Part shown: one piece after another, positions 8,577 to 17,221 of the stretch | How positions within the stretch are numbered: position 1 is the first letter of the stretch | How the letters are laid out: every line of letters starts with the position of its first letter | NCBI GenBank assembly: GCA_035638775.1 | Contig: DASQZJ010000003.1 | Span: forward strand, 5,866-69,865 | Origin: DASQZJ01 sp035638775 | GTDB taxonomy: Bacteria > Pseudomonadota > Gammaproteobacteria > UBA5335 > SLRW01 | Direction of reading: 5' to 3' | DNA: 64,000 nt | Made by a program: the position numbers and the translations under genes | Notes under the pieces: generated by a model | Databases searched by the model: none | What the model saw: only the letters and a program-made list of their open reading frames with translations | What the model was told of the DNA's origin: nothing

Positions 8577-9485
8577 CTAACGCTTGCGGCGACGGGCGCG
8601 GGGATGAGCCCGGTCGTACACCTCCGCCAGGTGCTGGAAGTCCAGGTGAGTGTAGATCTGGGTGGTGCTGATGTCGGCATGCCCGAGCAGGTCCTGCACC
8701 GCGCGCAGGTCACCGCTCGATTCCAGCAGATGGCTGGCGAACGAGTGGCGCAGCATGTGCGGGTGCACCGGCCGGTCCAGCCCCTGGCGCAGGGCACGAT
8801 CCCGCAGCCGCAGCTGCACGCTGCGGTGGGCCAGGCGCCGTCCGCGGCGGCTGACGAACACTGCGGTCTCGCCGGGAGCCGCGAGCTCCGGGCGCCGGTC
8901 CAGCCATTCCCGCAGCGCGCGCACCGCATAGCGGCCGATCGGCACCTTCCGGTCCTTTGCGCCTTTGCCCTCTCTCACCTCGACAACGGCGTCCGCAAGG
9001 TCGAGCTCCGTCAGGTCGAGCCCGACCACCTCCGCCAGGCGCAGCCCCGAGGAATAGATCAGCTCGAGCAGCGCGCGATCACGGATCGAAAGCGGATCCT
9101 CCCCGCCGAACTCGAGCAGGCGCGCGGTCTCGTCCGGATCGAGCACCTCCGGCAGGTTGCGCGCGTGCTTCGGTGCGCGCACGCCGGCCGCCGGGTCGTA
9201 GCCGGCGAGCCCCTCCCGCATCAGATAGGCGAACAGCGTGCGCAACGCGGACAGCAGGCGCTGCAGACTGCGGCCCGAAAGGCCGCGGCGGTGGTGGTGC
9301 GCGACCACGCCGCGCACGTCGTGCACGGTCATCGCCGCCCAGTCGTTCGGGCCGCGCTCCCGGATGTACCGGAGCACCCCGGAAAGGTCACGGCGGTAGG
9401 CGTCGATGGTGCGCTGCGACAGCCGCCGCACCCCGTGGAGATAGGCCAGGAACGCCTCGAGCTGCTCGCCGGCCGCGTCGGTCAT
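8577..9485 (-). CDS. xerC: Site-specific tyrosine recombinase XerC
   Basis: XerC, 302 residues, works with XerD at dif to resolve chromosome dimers. The N-terminal SAM-like core-binding domain (about 1-90) is followed by the catalytic domain with the first Arg in SSGLRLAEVVGL, the Lys in GKGAKDRKVPI, the HMLRHSFASHLLE box, the LLGHADISTTQIYTH box and the tyrosine in that last block. The ATG at 9485 overlaps the DUF484 stop by one base (TGATG). A TTG one codon earlier is also possible. Position downstream of dapF-DUF484 is the classic xerC neighbourhood. Confidence 0.96.
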   Translation of the reverse strand: MTDAAGEQLEAFLAYLHGVRRLSQRTIDAYRRDLSGVLRYIRERGPNDWAAMTVHDVRGVVAHHHRRGLSGRSLQRLLSALRTLFAYLMREGLAGYDPAAGVRAPKHARNLPEVLDPDETARLLEFGGEDPLSIRDRALLELIYSSGLRLAEVVGLDLTELDLADAVVEVREGKGAKDRKVPIGRYAVRALREWLDRRPELAAPGETAVFVSRRGRRLAHRSVQLRLRDRALRQGLDRPVHPHMLRHSFASHLLESSGDLRAVQDLLGHADISTTQIYTHLDFQHLAEVYDRAHPRARRRKR

Positions 9486-10183
9486 CAATCCAGCGGCGCC
9501 AGGGCCGCTCCGACGAGCTCGCCGATCCGGGCGAGGAACATGGTGCCCATGCCGGGATGGAAGCGGTCGCGGCGATGGCTGCCGGCACCGAGCAGGCCGT
9601 CGTAGCCGCCCTCACCCAGCGGAATGAGCGCCAGCGAAGCGACCTTCCGCGCACGCGGTCCGAACAGCATCTCGGCCTGGCCCGTCCCCGGCTCGCCACA
9701 GCGCGGCCGGCCATTCTCCCGCACCCGGGCGAACACGCGCAGGCGCTCGTCGTCCGCGCGCAGGAGCTGCGCGGGGCCCCGCTGCTCCCCGTCCGCGTCG
9801 TCGCGGTACAGCAGCAGCGCGACCTCGTCCACGTCGAACTCGCTGCGCAGCGTGTCCTGGACGGCGTTCAACGCCTCGTCCAGGCCCCTCGCCTCCAGCA
9901 GCGCCAGGGTCAGCTTGTGCATGCGCTCGAGCAGCTGCTCGTTGGCGCGCGCCACGTCCAGCAGCTCGTTGAGCCGCTGCTCGAGCTTGCGGTTGCGCTC
10001 GCGCAGGAGCGATACCTGCCGCTCGATCAGGGAGGCGGCGCCGCTCACCTGGTGCGGCACCCGGAGCTCCTCGAGCAGCTCGGGACGGCGCTCGAGGAAA
10101 TCACGGTGGCGCCGGAGGTAATCCTCCACCTGCTCCGCGGTGGGCTCGGCCGTGCTCGGCTTCTGCTCCTGCTGCGTGGTCAT
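9485..10183 (-). CDS. DUF484 family protein (GAF-like)
   Basis: A 232-residue DUF484 protein of unknown function, conserved between dapF and xerC in gammaproteobacteria. Residues 1-15 are polar. Then comes the family start VEDYLRRHRDFLERRPELLEELRVPH, a coiled-coil-like helix (SLLRERNRKLEQRLNELLD), and a GAF-like domain that includes a LIPLGEGGYDGLLGAGSHRR-like segment. The start ATG at 10183 is the first one that keeps the family N-terminus and excludes the open but unrelated upstream frame. Confidence 0.9.
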   Translation of the reverse strand: MTTQQEQKPSTAEPTAEQVEDYLRRHRDFLERRPELLEELRVPHQVSGAASLIERQVSLLRERNRKLEQRLNELLDVARANEQLLERMHKLTLALLEARGLDEALNAVQDTLRSEFDVDEVALLLYRDDADGEQRGPAQLLRADDERLRVFARVRENGRPRCGEPGTGQAEMLFGPRARKVASLALIPLGEGGYDGLLGAGSHRRDRFHPGMGTMFLARIGELVGAALAPLD

Positions 10184-10212
10184 GTTCGTGATCGCTCGCC
10201 TGGTCGCGCCCG

Positions 10213-11046
10213 TTACAGCTCGATGGTTCCCGTAAATACTACCTCGCCGGGGCCGGTCATCGATACGGGCTTTCCCTCGCCCTCCCATTCTACCGTGAGC
10301 TCGCCGCCGCGCAGCTCCACCGTGACCCGGTCGTCCAGCAGCCCCTGCAGCCGGCCCGCGACCACCGCCGCACAGGCACCGGTGCCGCAAGCCAGCGTCT
10401 CGCCGACGCCGCGCTCGTACACCCGCAGCCGGATCCGGTCGCGGCCCTGCACCTGCATGAACCCGATATTCACGCGCCGGGGAAAGCGTGGGTGGCGCTC
10501 GATGCGCGGTCCCAACTCCCCGACGGGTGCGCGGTCGACGTCCGGGACCTGCAGCACCGCGTGCGGATTGCCCATGGACAGGGCGGAGATGCTCCAGCGC
10601 CCGCCGTCGACCTCCAGCACGTACAGGGCCTCGCGCCGGGGCGCCTCGAACGGGATCTCGCGCGGCTCCAGGCGCGGCACGCCCATGTCCACGCGCACGC
10701 GGCCATCCGCTTCCAGCGCCACCCGGATCGGCCCGCCGGCGGTGTCGAACAGCGCCCGGGCGTCCCGGAGGTAGCCGCGCTCGTGCGCGAAGCGCGCCAT
10801 GCAGCGCGCGCCGTTGCCACACTGCTCCACCTCGCCGCCGTCCGCGTTGAAGATGCGATAGCGGAAATCGGCCCCGCCGCCGGCCGGCGCACGCTCCAGC
10901 ACCAGCACCTGGTCGCAGCCCACCCCGAAGCGGCGGTCCGCAAGGCGGCGCAGCTGCCCCGGCGAGAGGCTGACCGGGGCGGCCACCGCGTCGATGACGA
11001 CGAAGTCGTTGCCCAGGCCCTGCATCTTGGTGAATTCCAGCTGCAT
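10213..11046 (-). CDS. dapF: Diaminopimelate epimerase DapF
   Basis: DapF, 277 residues, converts LL- to meso-diaminopimelate for lysine and peptidoglycan synthesis. The MQGLGNDFVVID start and both catalytic cysteines are present: C76 in QCGNGARC and C220 in LACGTGACAAV. The length equals the family norm (about 275). The frame is open upstream to 11562, but the ATG at 11046 matches the family start exactly. It begins the dapF-DUF484-xerC run and is 17 bases downstream of the CoA-binding protein gene. Confidence 0.97.
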   Translation of the reverse strand: MQLEFTKMQGLGNDFVVIDAVAAPVSLSPGQLRRLADRRFGVGCDQVLVLERAPAGGGADFRYRIFNADGGEVEQCGNGARCMARFAHERGYLRDARALFDTAGGPIRVALEADGRVRVDMGVPRLEPREIPFEAPRREALYVLEVDGGRWSISALSMGNPHAVLQVPDVDRAPVGELGPRIERHPRFPRRVNIGFMQVQGRDRIRLRVYERGVGETLACGTGACAAVVAGRLQGLLDDRVTVELRGGELTVEWEGEGKPVSMTGPGEVVFTGTIEL

Positions 11047-11063
11047 GCGGCGCAATCCCGTAT

Positions 11064-11495
11064 TCAGGCCACCAGGGCCGTGTAATCCCGGTACACGCAG
11101 CGGTCCATCACCACCATGATGCCGGCCCGCCGCGCCCGCAGTGCCGCGGCCTCGTCGATCACCCCGTCCTGCAGCCAGAGGGCGGGCACAGCCAGCTCGA
11201 TGCACTCGTCCACCAGCGCGGGAACGTGCTCCGGCGCGCGGAACACGTCGACCAGGTCGACCCCCTCCGGACGGTCGGCATGCAGATCCCGCAGGCTGGC
11301 GTATGCGCGCTCGCCCAGCACCGCGTCGACCGCCGGGCGCACGGGGATGATGCGGTAGCCGAACCCCTGCAGGGAACGCGCCACGGCGTGGCTGGGGCGC
11401 CGGGGGTTGGGCGAGAGTCCCACCACGGCGATGGTGCGCACGCGTGCGAGCAGGGCACGGATCCCGTCGACCGACGGATTGCGGAATCGTTCCAT
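11064..11495 (-). CDS. CoA-binding domain protein (YccU/COG1832 type)
   Basis: A 143-residue single-domain Rossmann protein of the CoA-binding family. The nucleotide-binding VVGLSPNPRRPSHAVARSL stretch lies near residue 25. PALWLQDGVID and a C-terminal VMDRCVY match the stand-alone bacterial members, which bind CoA and whose role is unclear. The ATG at 11495 has a strong GGGAGG five bases upstream. An ATG at 11525 that overlaps the methyltransferase stop is possible but has no such site. Confidence 0.85.
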   Translation of the reverse strand: MERFRNPSVDGIRALLARVRTIAVVGLSPNPRRPSHAVARSLQGFGYRIIPVRPAVDAVLGERAYASLRDLHADRPEGVDLVDVFRAPEHVPALVDECIELAVPALWLQDGVIDEAAALRARRAGIMVVMDRCVYRDYTALVA

Positions 11496-11521
11496 GCTGC
11501 CTCCCGGGACGGCCCCGTCGT

Positions 11522-12184
11522 TCATGCCGGCAGCCGCCCCCAGACGACCAGGTGCCGGTCACTGATCAGCTCGACCGACAGCGGCAGCCCCGCGCGGTCG
11601 AGCTGCACCGCCACCTCCTCCGGCCGATAGGCGGCGCGCAGGGAGTTGCCGAAGTCCTCGCGGAGCACCGCCGGTGCATCGGCGGCGTAGCGCTCCACCA
11701 GTTCCTCCCACGCGCGCTCGTCGGCCGGCCGCGCCAGGTCCATCACCAGCACCCGTGCCCCCGGGGCCCCGAAGCGGCCCACCGCCTCCCACAACGCGCC
11801 GGGCCCGGCCAGGTGATGCAGCAGGCTGTTGCTGATGATCGTGTCGTAGGCCGGCCGCGGGGGCTCCGCGCCGGGAAGGTAGCCCGAGTACAGCCGCACC
11901 CGGCCCGACAGGCCCGCCGCCGCCACCGCGCGCCGGCCGAGGCCGAGCATGTTGGGTCCGGCGTCGATTCCATCCACCCGTGCCGCGGGCCACGCTCGCG
12001 CGAAGCGCATGGTGACATCCGCCGGGCCGCAGCCCAGGTCCAGCACGTGGCGCGGATCGGCGTCCGGGAAATGCCGGGTGAATGCGCTCATCAGCTGGTC
12101 GTGCGCCTCCGCGAAATCCGCCTCCGCATAGGCTCTCGCCTGCTCGGGGGCATCCATCAGCTCCGGCTCGGGCACCCTCTGCAT
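11522..12184 (-). CDS. Class I SAM-dependent methyltransferase
   Basis: A 220-residue class I methyltransferase. Motif I is HVLDLGCGPADVTMRFA (about residues 46-62). The acidic residue after strand 2 lies in VDGIDAGPNML, and the TIISNSLLHHL segment is the usual motif near the active site. The substrate cannot be told from sequence. It starts at the ATG 12184, divergent from ubiD, and its stop is 26 bases from the CoA-binding gene, so the two are likely cotranscribed. Confidence 0.85.
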   Translation of the reverse strand: MQRVPEPELMDAPEQARAYAEADFAEAHDQLMSAFTRHFPDADPRHVLDLGCGPADVTMRFARAWPAARVDGIDAGPNMLGLGRRAVAAAGLSGRVRLYSGYLPGAEPPRPAYDTIISNSLLHHLAGPGALWEAVGRFGAPGARVLVMDLARPADERAWEELVERYAADAPAVLREDFGNSLRAAYRPEEVAVQLDRAGLPLSVELISDRHLVVWGRLPA

Positions 12185-12222
12185 CGCGTCGCTCGTGCGG
12201 GATGAAGTGGAAGGGATGGTCC

Positions 12223-12230
12223 ATTATAGT
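12223..12230. promoter_or_regulatory. Shared divergent -10 region, methyltransferase / ubiD
   Basis: In the 93-base gap between the divergent methyltransferase and ubiD genes, the AT-rich octamer ATTATAGT gives a perfect TATAAT on the minus strand and TATAGT on the plus strand. It is the only AT-rich island in the gap. Neither direction has a convincing -35 at 17 bases. The minus-strand start would leave a leader of about 30 nt and the plus-strand one about 40 nt. Confidence 0.45.
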
Positions 12231-12277
12231 GATCCGCGCCCGGCCACGCACTGCGGGGCCGCCATGCCGACCGGAAC

Positions 12278-13765
12278 ATGCCGATGAAGTACAGGGACCT
12301 CAGGGACTTTGTCCTGCGCCTGGAGCAGCAGGGCGAGCTGCTGCGCGTCCGCGCGGAAATCGACCCGCACCTGGAGATGACCGAGATCTGCGACCGTACC
12401 CTGCGCGCGGGGGGACCGGCGCTGTTGTTCGAGAACCCCCGGGGCCACGATATCCCGGTGCTGGGCAACCTGTTCGGCACCGCCCGCCGGGTGGCCCTGG
12501 GAATGGGCGCGGACGAGGTTTCCGCCCTGCGCGAGATCGGCGAGCTGCTCGCGTTCCTCAGGGAGCCGGAACCGCCCCGGGGCCTGCGCGAAGCCTGGCA
12601 ATCGCTGCCGATGGTCAAGAAAGCCATCGACATGGCGCCGCGGACGGTGTCCCGGGCGCCCTGCCAGCAGAACGTGCTGGAGGGAGACGCGGTCGACCTG
12701 GAGCGCCTGCCGCTGCAGACCTGCTGGCCCGGGGATGCCGGGCCGCTGATCACCTGGGGGCTGGTGGTCACCCGGGGCCCGCGCAGGCAGCGCCAGAACC
12801 TCGGCATCTACCGGCAGCAGCGCCTCGGGCGCAACCGCCTGATCATGCGCTGGCTGTCCCACCGCGGCGGCGCGCTGGATTTCCGCGACTGGCAGCAGGA
12901 GCGTCCGGACGAGCCGTTCCCGGTGGCGGTCGCACTGGGAGCCGATCCGGCGACCATGCTGGGCGCCGTGACGCCGGTACCGGACACCCTGTCGGAGTAT
13001 GCCTTCGCCGGCCTGCTCCGCGGCAGCCGCAGCGAGCTGGTGGCGTGCCGGGGTTCGGACCTGCAGGTGCCGGCCAGCGCCGAGATCGTGCTCGAGGGCC
13101 ACATCGCGCCGGACGACACCGCCCCCGAGGGCCCGTTCGGTGACCACACGGGTTATTACAACGAGGTCGAGACCTTCCCGGTGTTCACCGTGGACCGCAT
13201 CACCCACCGTAACGACCCGATCTACCACAGCACCTACACCGGCCGCCCGCCGGACGAGCCGGCCATCCTCGGGGTCGCGCTCAACGAGGTGTTCATCCCG
13301 ATCCTGCAGAAGCAGTTCCCGGAGATCACCGACTTCTACCTGCCGCCCGAGGGCTGCTCCTACCGTCTGGCGGTGGTGAGCATCCGCAAGCAGTTTCCGG
13401 GCCACGCCAAGCGCGTGATCATGGGCGTCTGGTCGTTCCTCAAGCAGTTCATGTACACCAAGTTCGTGATCGTGGTGGACGAGGACATCGATATCCGCGA
13501 CTGGAAGGACGTGATCTGGGCCATGACCACGCGCATGGATCCGGCCCGGGATACCGTGCTGGTGGAGAACACGCCGATCGACTACCTGGACTTCGCCTCG
13601 CCGGTCACCGGGCTCGGCGGCAAGATGGGCCTGGACGCCACCAACAAGTGGCCGGGCGAGACGCAGCGACGGTGGGGCCGCCCGATCGCGATGGACGAGG
13701 CGGTCCGGCGCCGGGTCGACGAGATCTGGGACCGCCTGGGGATCGACGCCGGGCCGGACGCCTGA
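12278..13765 (+). CDS. ubiD: 4-hydroxy-3-polyprenylbenzoate decarboxylase UbiD
   Basis: UbiD, 495 residues, is the prenylated-FMN-dependent decarboxylase of ubiquinone synthesis. The family opening MKYRDLRDFVLRLEQQGELLRV is seen. So are the EIVLEGHIAPDDTAPEGPFGDHTGYY block, which carries active-site acidic residues and the metal-binding region, and the late TNKWPGE motif. The length matches E. coli (497). The first ATG (12278) and a second two codons later are both possible. It ends 6 bases from the convergent SDR gene, with no terminator between them. Confidence 0.97.
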   Translation: MPMKYRDLRDFVLRLEQQGELLRVRAEIDPHLEMTEICDRTLRAGGPALLFENPRGHDIPVLGNLFGTARRVALGMGADEVSALREIGELLAFLREPEPPRGLREAWQSLPMVKKAIDMAPRTVSRAPCQQNVLEGDAVDLERLPLQTCWPGDAGPLITWGLVVTRGPRRQRQNLGIYRQQRLGRNRLIMRWLSHRGGALDFRDWQQERPDEPFPVAVALGADPATMLGAVTPVPDTLSEYAFAGLLRGSRSELVACRGSDLQVPASAEIVLEGHIAPDDTAPEGPFGDHTGYYNEVETFPVFTVDRITHRNDPIYHSTYTGRPPDEPAILGVALNEVFIPILQKQFPEITDFYLPPEGCSYRLAVVSIRKQFPGHAKRVIMGVWSFLKQFMYTKFVIVVDEDIDIRDWKDVIWAMTTRMDPARDTVLVENTPIDYLDFASPVTGLGGKMGLDATNKWPGETQRRWGRPIAMDEAVRRRVDEIWDRLGIDAGPDA

Positions 13766-13771
13766 ACCGCT

Positions 13772-14650
13772 CTACGGCCGCTCGGGCACGCTCGCCGGCA
13801 GGCCCTTGGCCAGGCTGGGATATTTCAGCTTCACCTTCAGGTTCTTCAGCAGCAGGCTGTTGTCCAGGCGCTTGGACTCGTTCAGGAACGACAGCATGGC
13901 AGGGCTGAGCAGCTCGCGGGCCTCGTCCAGGCTGATCACCGGCGGCGGCTCCAGCCCCAGGAAGTCGGCGATTTCCATGAAGTACTCGGTCATCGTCGTG
14001 GGATCGCCGTCGCTGACGTTGTACACGGTGTTGCGGGGCCCTCTCTCCCCGGCGGCGATGCAGATGGAGACCAGGTCGTCGACCTGGATGCGGTTGCTCC
14101 AGGAGCATTCCCGCTCGTCCACCACCGGCGAGCCGCTCCGGAGGCGCTTGATCGGAAGCCGGCCGGGCCCATAGATGCCCGGCACCCGCAGGATGACGTA
14201 CTCCATTCCGCGTGACTCGCACCACCGGCGCAGGCTCTCCTCTGCCGCCAGGCGGCGGCGTCCCCGGTCGCTGTCCGGGGCCGGCGCGCGCTGCTCGGTC
14301 ACCCACTCGCCGTTGCAGTCGCCGTACACGCCGCTGGTACTGATATACACGATGCGACCGGGCAGCTCTTCCCTGCCGATGGAGGCGAGGAAATGCTCGA
14401 TGCGCGGATCCCCCTTGCCCTCGCGCGGCGGCGGCACGTAGTAGTGGACGACCGCACCGCCGGTCGGGAGCGTTCCCGGCGAGACGGTGTGGTCGAGGTC
14501 GACCTGCAGCGCGTCTATGCGCTCCTCGGCGAGCCGCCGCATCGACGCATCGCCGCGCACCACCCCGGTGACGGCGGCGCCGCGCTTGCGATAGCGCCGC
14601 GCCACGCGCAAGCCGACATCACCACACCCCACGATCAGGACCGATTGCAT
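13772..14650 (-). CDS. NAD-dependent epimerase/dehydratase family (extended SDR) protein
   Basis: A 292-residue extended short-chain dehydrogenase. The N-terminal nucleotide site is a glycine motif VLIVGCGDVGLRVARRY. The active-site serine and tyrosine lie in IVYISTSGVYGDCNG, where the usual YxxxK lysine is not evident. A VSDGDPTTMTEYF segment follows, as in ActC/YeeZ-type members of the family. The substrate is unknown. The ATG at 14650 has GGAGG five bases upstream; the long open frame beyond it is spurious. It is convergent to ubiD. Confidence 0.8.
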   Translation of the reverse strand: MQSVLIVGCGDVGLRVARRYRKRGAAVTGVVRGDASMRRLAEERIDALQVDLDHTVSPGTLPTGGAVVHYYVPPPREGKGDPRIEHFLASIGREELPGRIVYISTSGVYGDCNGEWVTEQRAPAPDSDRGRRRLAAEESLRRWCESRGMEYVILRVPGIYGPGRLPIKRLRSGSPVVDERECSWSNRIQVDDLVSICIAAGERGPRNTVYNVSDGDPTTMTEYFMEIADFLGLEPPPVISLDEARELLSPAMLSFLNESKRLDNSLLLKNLKVKLKYPSLAKGLPASVPERP

Positions 14651-14932
14651 GCAAGCCTCCATGAGGGTCGGCGCGCGAGCCGACCCGGCCGCCGGGACGC
14701 ACCCGGAAAAATGAATACGCGTCTTGCCCCTGCCCGGAAGTGCGGCGCGCCCGACTGTGTACCTGCCGGCGCACCGGACGTAAGCTATGCAGTCCGCAGC
14801 GCGGCTCGCACCTGGTTGCTCGAGCCCGCCGGACGCGCTCCCGGCGCACGCCCGGGTGATCGCCATAGCGCCTATATAAATTCTGTATCGGCTCCAGGCA
14901 ACCCCCGCCACCAGACGGGCGACGCACAGGCC
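14651..14932. other. Divergent intergenic region, SDR / flavin reductase
   Basis: This 282-base gap between divergent genes contains one AT-rich island, TATATAAA at 14873-14880, about 50 bases upstream of the reductase ATG. It can serve as a -10 box on either strand. No good -35, repeat or RNA structure stands out in the rest. Confidence 0.3.
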
Positions 14933-15961
14933 ATGACACATACCGTCACACTGATCAGTCGCGAAAGCGGCGAGGAACATCACATCGAGGTCGCCGGAGG
15001 AGAAACCGTGCTCGAAGCGGCGCTCCGGCACGGCCTGCACATCCCCTACGGCTGCCGCAACGGCAGCTGCGGCAGCTGCCGCGCGCACATCCTGTCCGGG
15101 CGGGTCGCCTATCCGCGCGAATGGCCGCCGGCCCTGACCCGCGAGCAGGCCGAGCAGGGAGACGTCATGCTCTGCCGCGCGCTGCCCGAGCGGGACCTGG
15201 TGGTCGAGCCCAGGCGCATCATGACCACCGCCGAGGGGTTCCGCCCCCGACGGCGACCGGCCCGGGTGGCGCGGCTCGAACGCCTGTGCCACGACGTGAT
15301 GGGCCTCTACCTCAAGCTGCCCCCGTCGGACCGGCTGCAGTTCCGCGCCGGGCAGTATCTCGACATCCTCCTGCGGGACGGCCGGCGGCGGAGCTTCTCG
15401 ATGGCCAATGCGCCGCACGAGGACGCGCTGGTCGAGCTGCACGTGCGGCGCGTGGAGGACGGGCGTTACACCAACGAGATCTTCACCCGCATGAAGCCCA
15501 AGGCGATGCTGCGCATCGAGGCGCCGCTCGGGGATTTCTTCCTGCGCGAGGACAGCGACCGGCCGATCATCATGATGGGCGGCGGCACCGGCTTCGCGCC
15601 GCTGAAGTCGATGCTCACGGACATGCTGCACCGGGAGGTCGAGCGCCCGGTGCACCTCTACTGGGGCGTGCGCGCCCTGCGCGACCTGTACATGGCCGAC
15701 TGGATCGAGACCCAGCTGGGACGGCAGCAGAGCCTGCGCTTCACCCCGGTGCTGTCCGAGCCGGACCCCGGAGACGCCTGGGCCGGCCGCACCGGGCTGG
15801 TCCACCGCGCCGTGCTGGACGACTACGACGACCTGTCGGGACACGAGGTCTACATGAGCGGGCCGCCCCCGATGATCGACGCGGCCCGCCCCGCCTTCGC
15901 CGCCCGGGGGCTGCCGGAGGAGCACCTGTTCTACGACAGCTTCGAGTGGGCGAGGGACTAG
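14933..15961 (+). CDS. 2Fe-2S ferredoxin / FAD / NAD(P)H oxidoreductase (CDP-6-deoxy-glucoseen reductase-like)
   Basis: A 342-residue three-domain electron-transfer flavoprotein. Residues 1-90 are a plant-type [2Fe-2S] ferredoxin with the cysteine cluster GCRNGSCGSCRAH and a fourth Cys in VMLCRALPE. Next is an FAD domain with the RRSFSMANAP motif (RxYS type), then the NAD(P) domain with GGGTGFAPLKSML and a C-terminal FYDSFEW. Genes of this type near ubiD are usually annotated as CDP-6-deoxy-delta-3,4-glucoseen reductase, but a role as a general reductase is just as likely. A terminator-like hairpin starts at the stop codon. Confidence 0.85.
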   Translation: MTHTVTLISRESGEEHHIEVAGGETVLEAALRHGLHIPYGCRNGSCGSCRAHILSGRVAYPREWPPALTREQAEQGDVMLCRALPERDLVVEPRRIMTTAEGFRPRRRPARVARLERLCHDVMGLYLKLPPSDRLQFRAGQYLDILLRDGRRRSFSMANAPHEDALVELHVRRVEDGRYTNEIFTRMKPKAMLRIEAPLGDFFLREDSDRPIIMMGGGTGFAPLKSMLTDMLHREVERPVHLYWGVRALRDLYMADWIETQLGRQQSLRFTPVLSEPDPGDAWAGRTGLVHRAVLDDYDDLSGHEVYMSGPPPMIDAARPAFAARGLPEEHLFYDSFEWARD

Positions 15962-15993
15962 GCCCCGGGCGGGCCTGCGGTCCGCCCGGGGCC
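15961..15993 (+). terminator. GC-rich hairpin at the stop of the flavin reductase gene
   Basis: A perfect 12-bp stem GGCCCCGGGCGG / CCGCCCGGGGCC with a 9-base loop begins on the last base of the stop codon. It is followed by AGTTTTAAG, a short T run. It would work as an intrinsic terminator for the reductase gene, and it directly abuts the octamer array of element B. Confidence 0.75.
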
Positions 15994-15997
15994 AGTT

Positions 15998-16134
15998 TTA
16001 AGTTGTTAAGTTGTTAAGTTATTAAGTTATTAAGTATCGACCGGCCGGGGCGTGGTGAGTCGAACGCACCGAGGCCACGCCCACTTAACAACTTAATAAC
16101 TTAACAACTTAATAACTTAACAACTTAATAACTT
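15998..16134. repeat. Inverted array of TTAAGTTG/TTAAGTTA octamers between convergent genes (element B)
   Basis: The left arm (15998-16034) holds four octamers, TTAAGTTG twice then TTAAGTTA twice, plus TTAAG. The right arm (16084-16134) holds six, alternating CTTAACAA and CTTAATAA, plus CTT. The arms are reverse complements. A 49-base GC-rich core lies between them, itself with an 8-bp stem GGGCGTGG / CCACGCCC (16048-16055 and 16075-16082). The right arm ends two bases before the stop codon of the third PilT-type gene. The architecture equals elements A and C although the repeat unit differs. Confidence 0.9.
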
Positions 16135-16136
16135 CC

Positions 16137-17198
16137 CTACCCCGAGAAGTTGATCTTTGCTTCCAGGTTCGGGCGCGAGTCGGCGTGGGAGAGGGCCTCG
16201 TCGAGGGTGATGCGCTCTTCCAGGTAGAGCTGGTAGAGGACCGTATCCATGTCCTGCATGCCGCGGGTCTTGCTGTCCTCCATCGCGGCCTTGAGCTTGT
16301 CGAAGTGACCCTTGCTGATCAGGTCGGCGATGTACGGCGTGTTGAGCATGACTTCCACCGCCGCCACGCGGGATTCGTCGTCGCGACTGACCACCAGCCG
16401 CTGGGAGATGATGGCGTTGAGGTACAGCGACAGGTCCATGAACAGCTGTTTGTGGGCCTCGTTGGGGAACAGGTTGGCGATGCGGTCCAGCGCCTGCGGC
16501 GCGTTGTTGGCGTGGATGGTCGCCAGCGTCAGGTGACCCGTCCCGGCCAGCTCGACCGCCGCTTCCATGGTCTCGCGGTCGCGGACCTCGCCGATCATCA
16601 CCACGTCGGGCGATTCGCGCAGGGCGCTGCGCAGGGCATTGCGGTAGGAGCGCGTGTCCACGCCGAGCTCGCGCTGGTTCACGATCGAGCGCTGGTTGTG
16701 GTGGAAGAACTCGATCGGGTCCTCGATGGTGAGAATGTGCCCGGTCAGGTGCTGGTTGCGGTGGTTGACCATGGCGGCGAGGGTGGTGGACTTGCCGCAG
16801 CCGGTCGGACCCGCCATCAGGACCAGGCCCTGTCCCGCCAGGGCCAGGTCCTGCAGGATCAGCGGCAGGCCGAGCTTGCGGATCTCGGGCGCCTGCGGAT
16901 GGACGAAGCGCAGCGCCAGGGCCACCTCGCCCCGCTGGCGGAAGACGTTGACCCGGAACCGCCCGAGGCCCTCGATGCGGCAGGCGAAGTCCACCTCCCA
17001 GTCCTGCTCGAAGCGCCTGCGTTCGGCCGGGCCCATCAGCTCGTGCGCGACGCGCTCCACCTCCTCGGGCGTGAGCTGACGTTTGCCCACCGGCCGGGTG
17101 CGGCCTTCCAGGCGGATCTGCGGCACGGCACCGCCGCTGACGAACAGGTCGGAGGCCTTGCGCTCGACGATCAGCTGGAGAAACGGGGTCAGCAGCAT
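16137..17198 (-). CDS. Third PilT/PilU-family type IV pilus ATPase
   Basis: A 353-residue secretion-type ATPase of the PilT/PilU group. Walker A is GPTGCGKSTT, the Asp box ILTIEDPIEF and Walker B VVMIGEVRDRETM follow, and the His box is TLATIHANNAPQALDRI. The C-terminal NTPYIADLISKG segment is PilU-like and lacks the AIRNLIRE sequence that marks PilT. The ATG at 17198 has GGAGGG eight bases upstream; the open frame beyond it overlaps pilU and is spurious. It follows pilU by 23 bases in one operon. It probably modulates retraction with PilT and PilU, but its exact role is unknown. Confidence 0.85.
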   Translation of the reverse strand: MLLTPFLQLIVERKASDLFVSGGAVPQIRLEGRTRPVGKRQLTPEEVERVAHELMGPAERRRFEQDWEVDFACRIEGLGRFRVNVFRQRGEVALALRFVHPQAPEIRKLGLPLILQDLALAGQGLVLMAGPTGCGKSTTLAAMVNHRNQHLTGHILTIEDPIEFFHHNQRSIVNQRELGVDTRSYRNALRSALRESPDVVMIGEVRDRETMEAAVELAGTGHLTLATIHANNAPQALDRIANLFPNEAHKQLFMDLSLYLNAIISQRLVVSRDDESRVAAVEVMLNTPYIADLISKGHFDKLKAAMEDSKTRGMQDMDTVLYQLYLEERITLDEALSHADSRPNLEAKINFSG

Positions 17199-17221
17199 CT
17201 CGATCCCTCCGCGGGGAGGCG

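Noticed and set aside
15998..16134. CRISPR-like or tandem-repeat array
   Set aside because: Units are 8 bases with no spacers and the two halves are inverted. The same holds for the heptamer arrays at 2689-2860 and 58639-58816.
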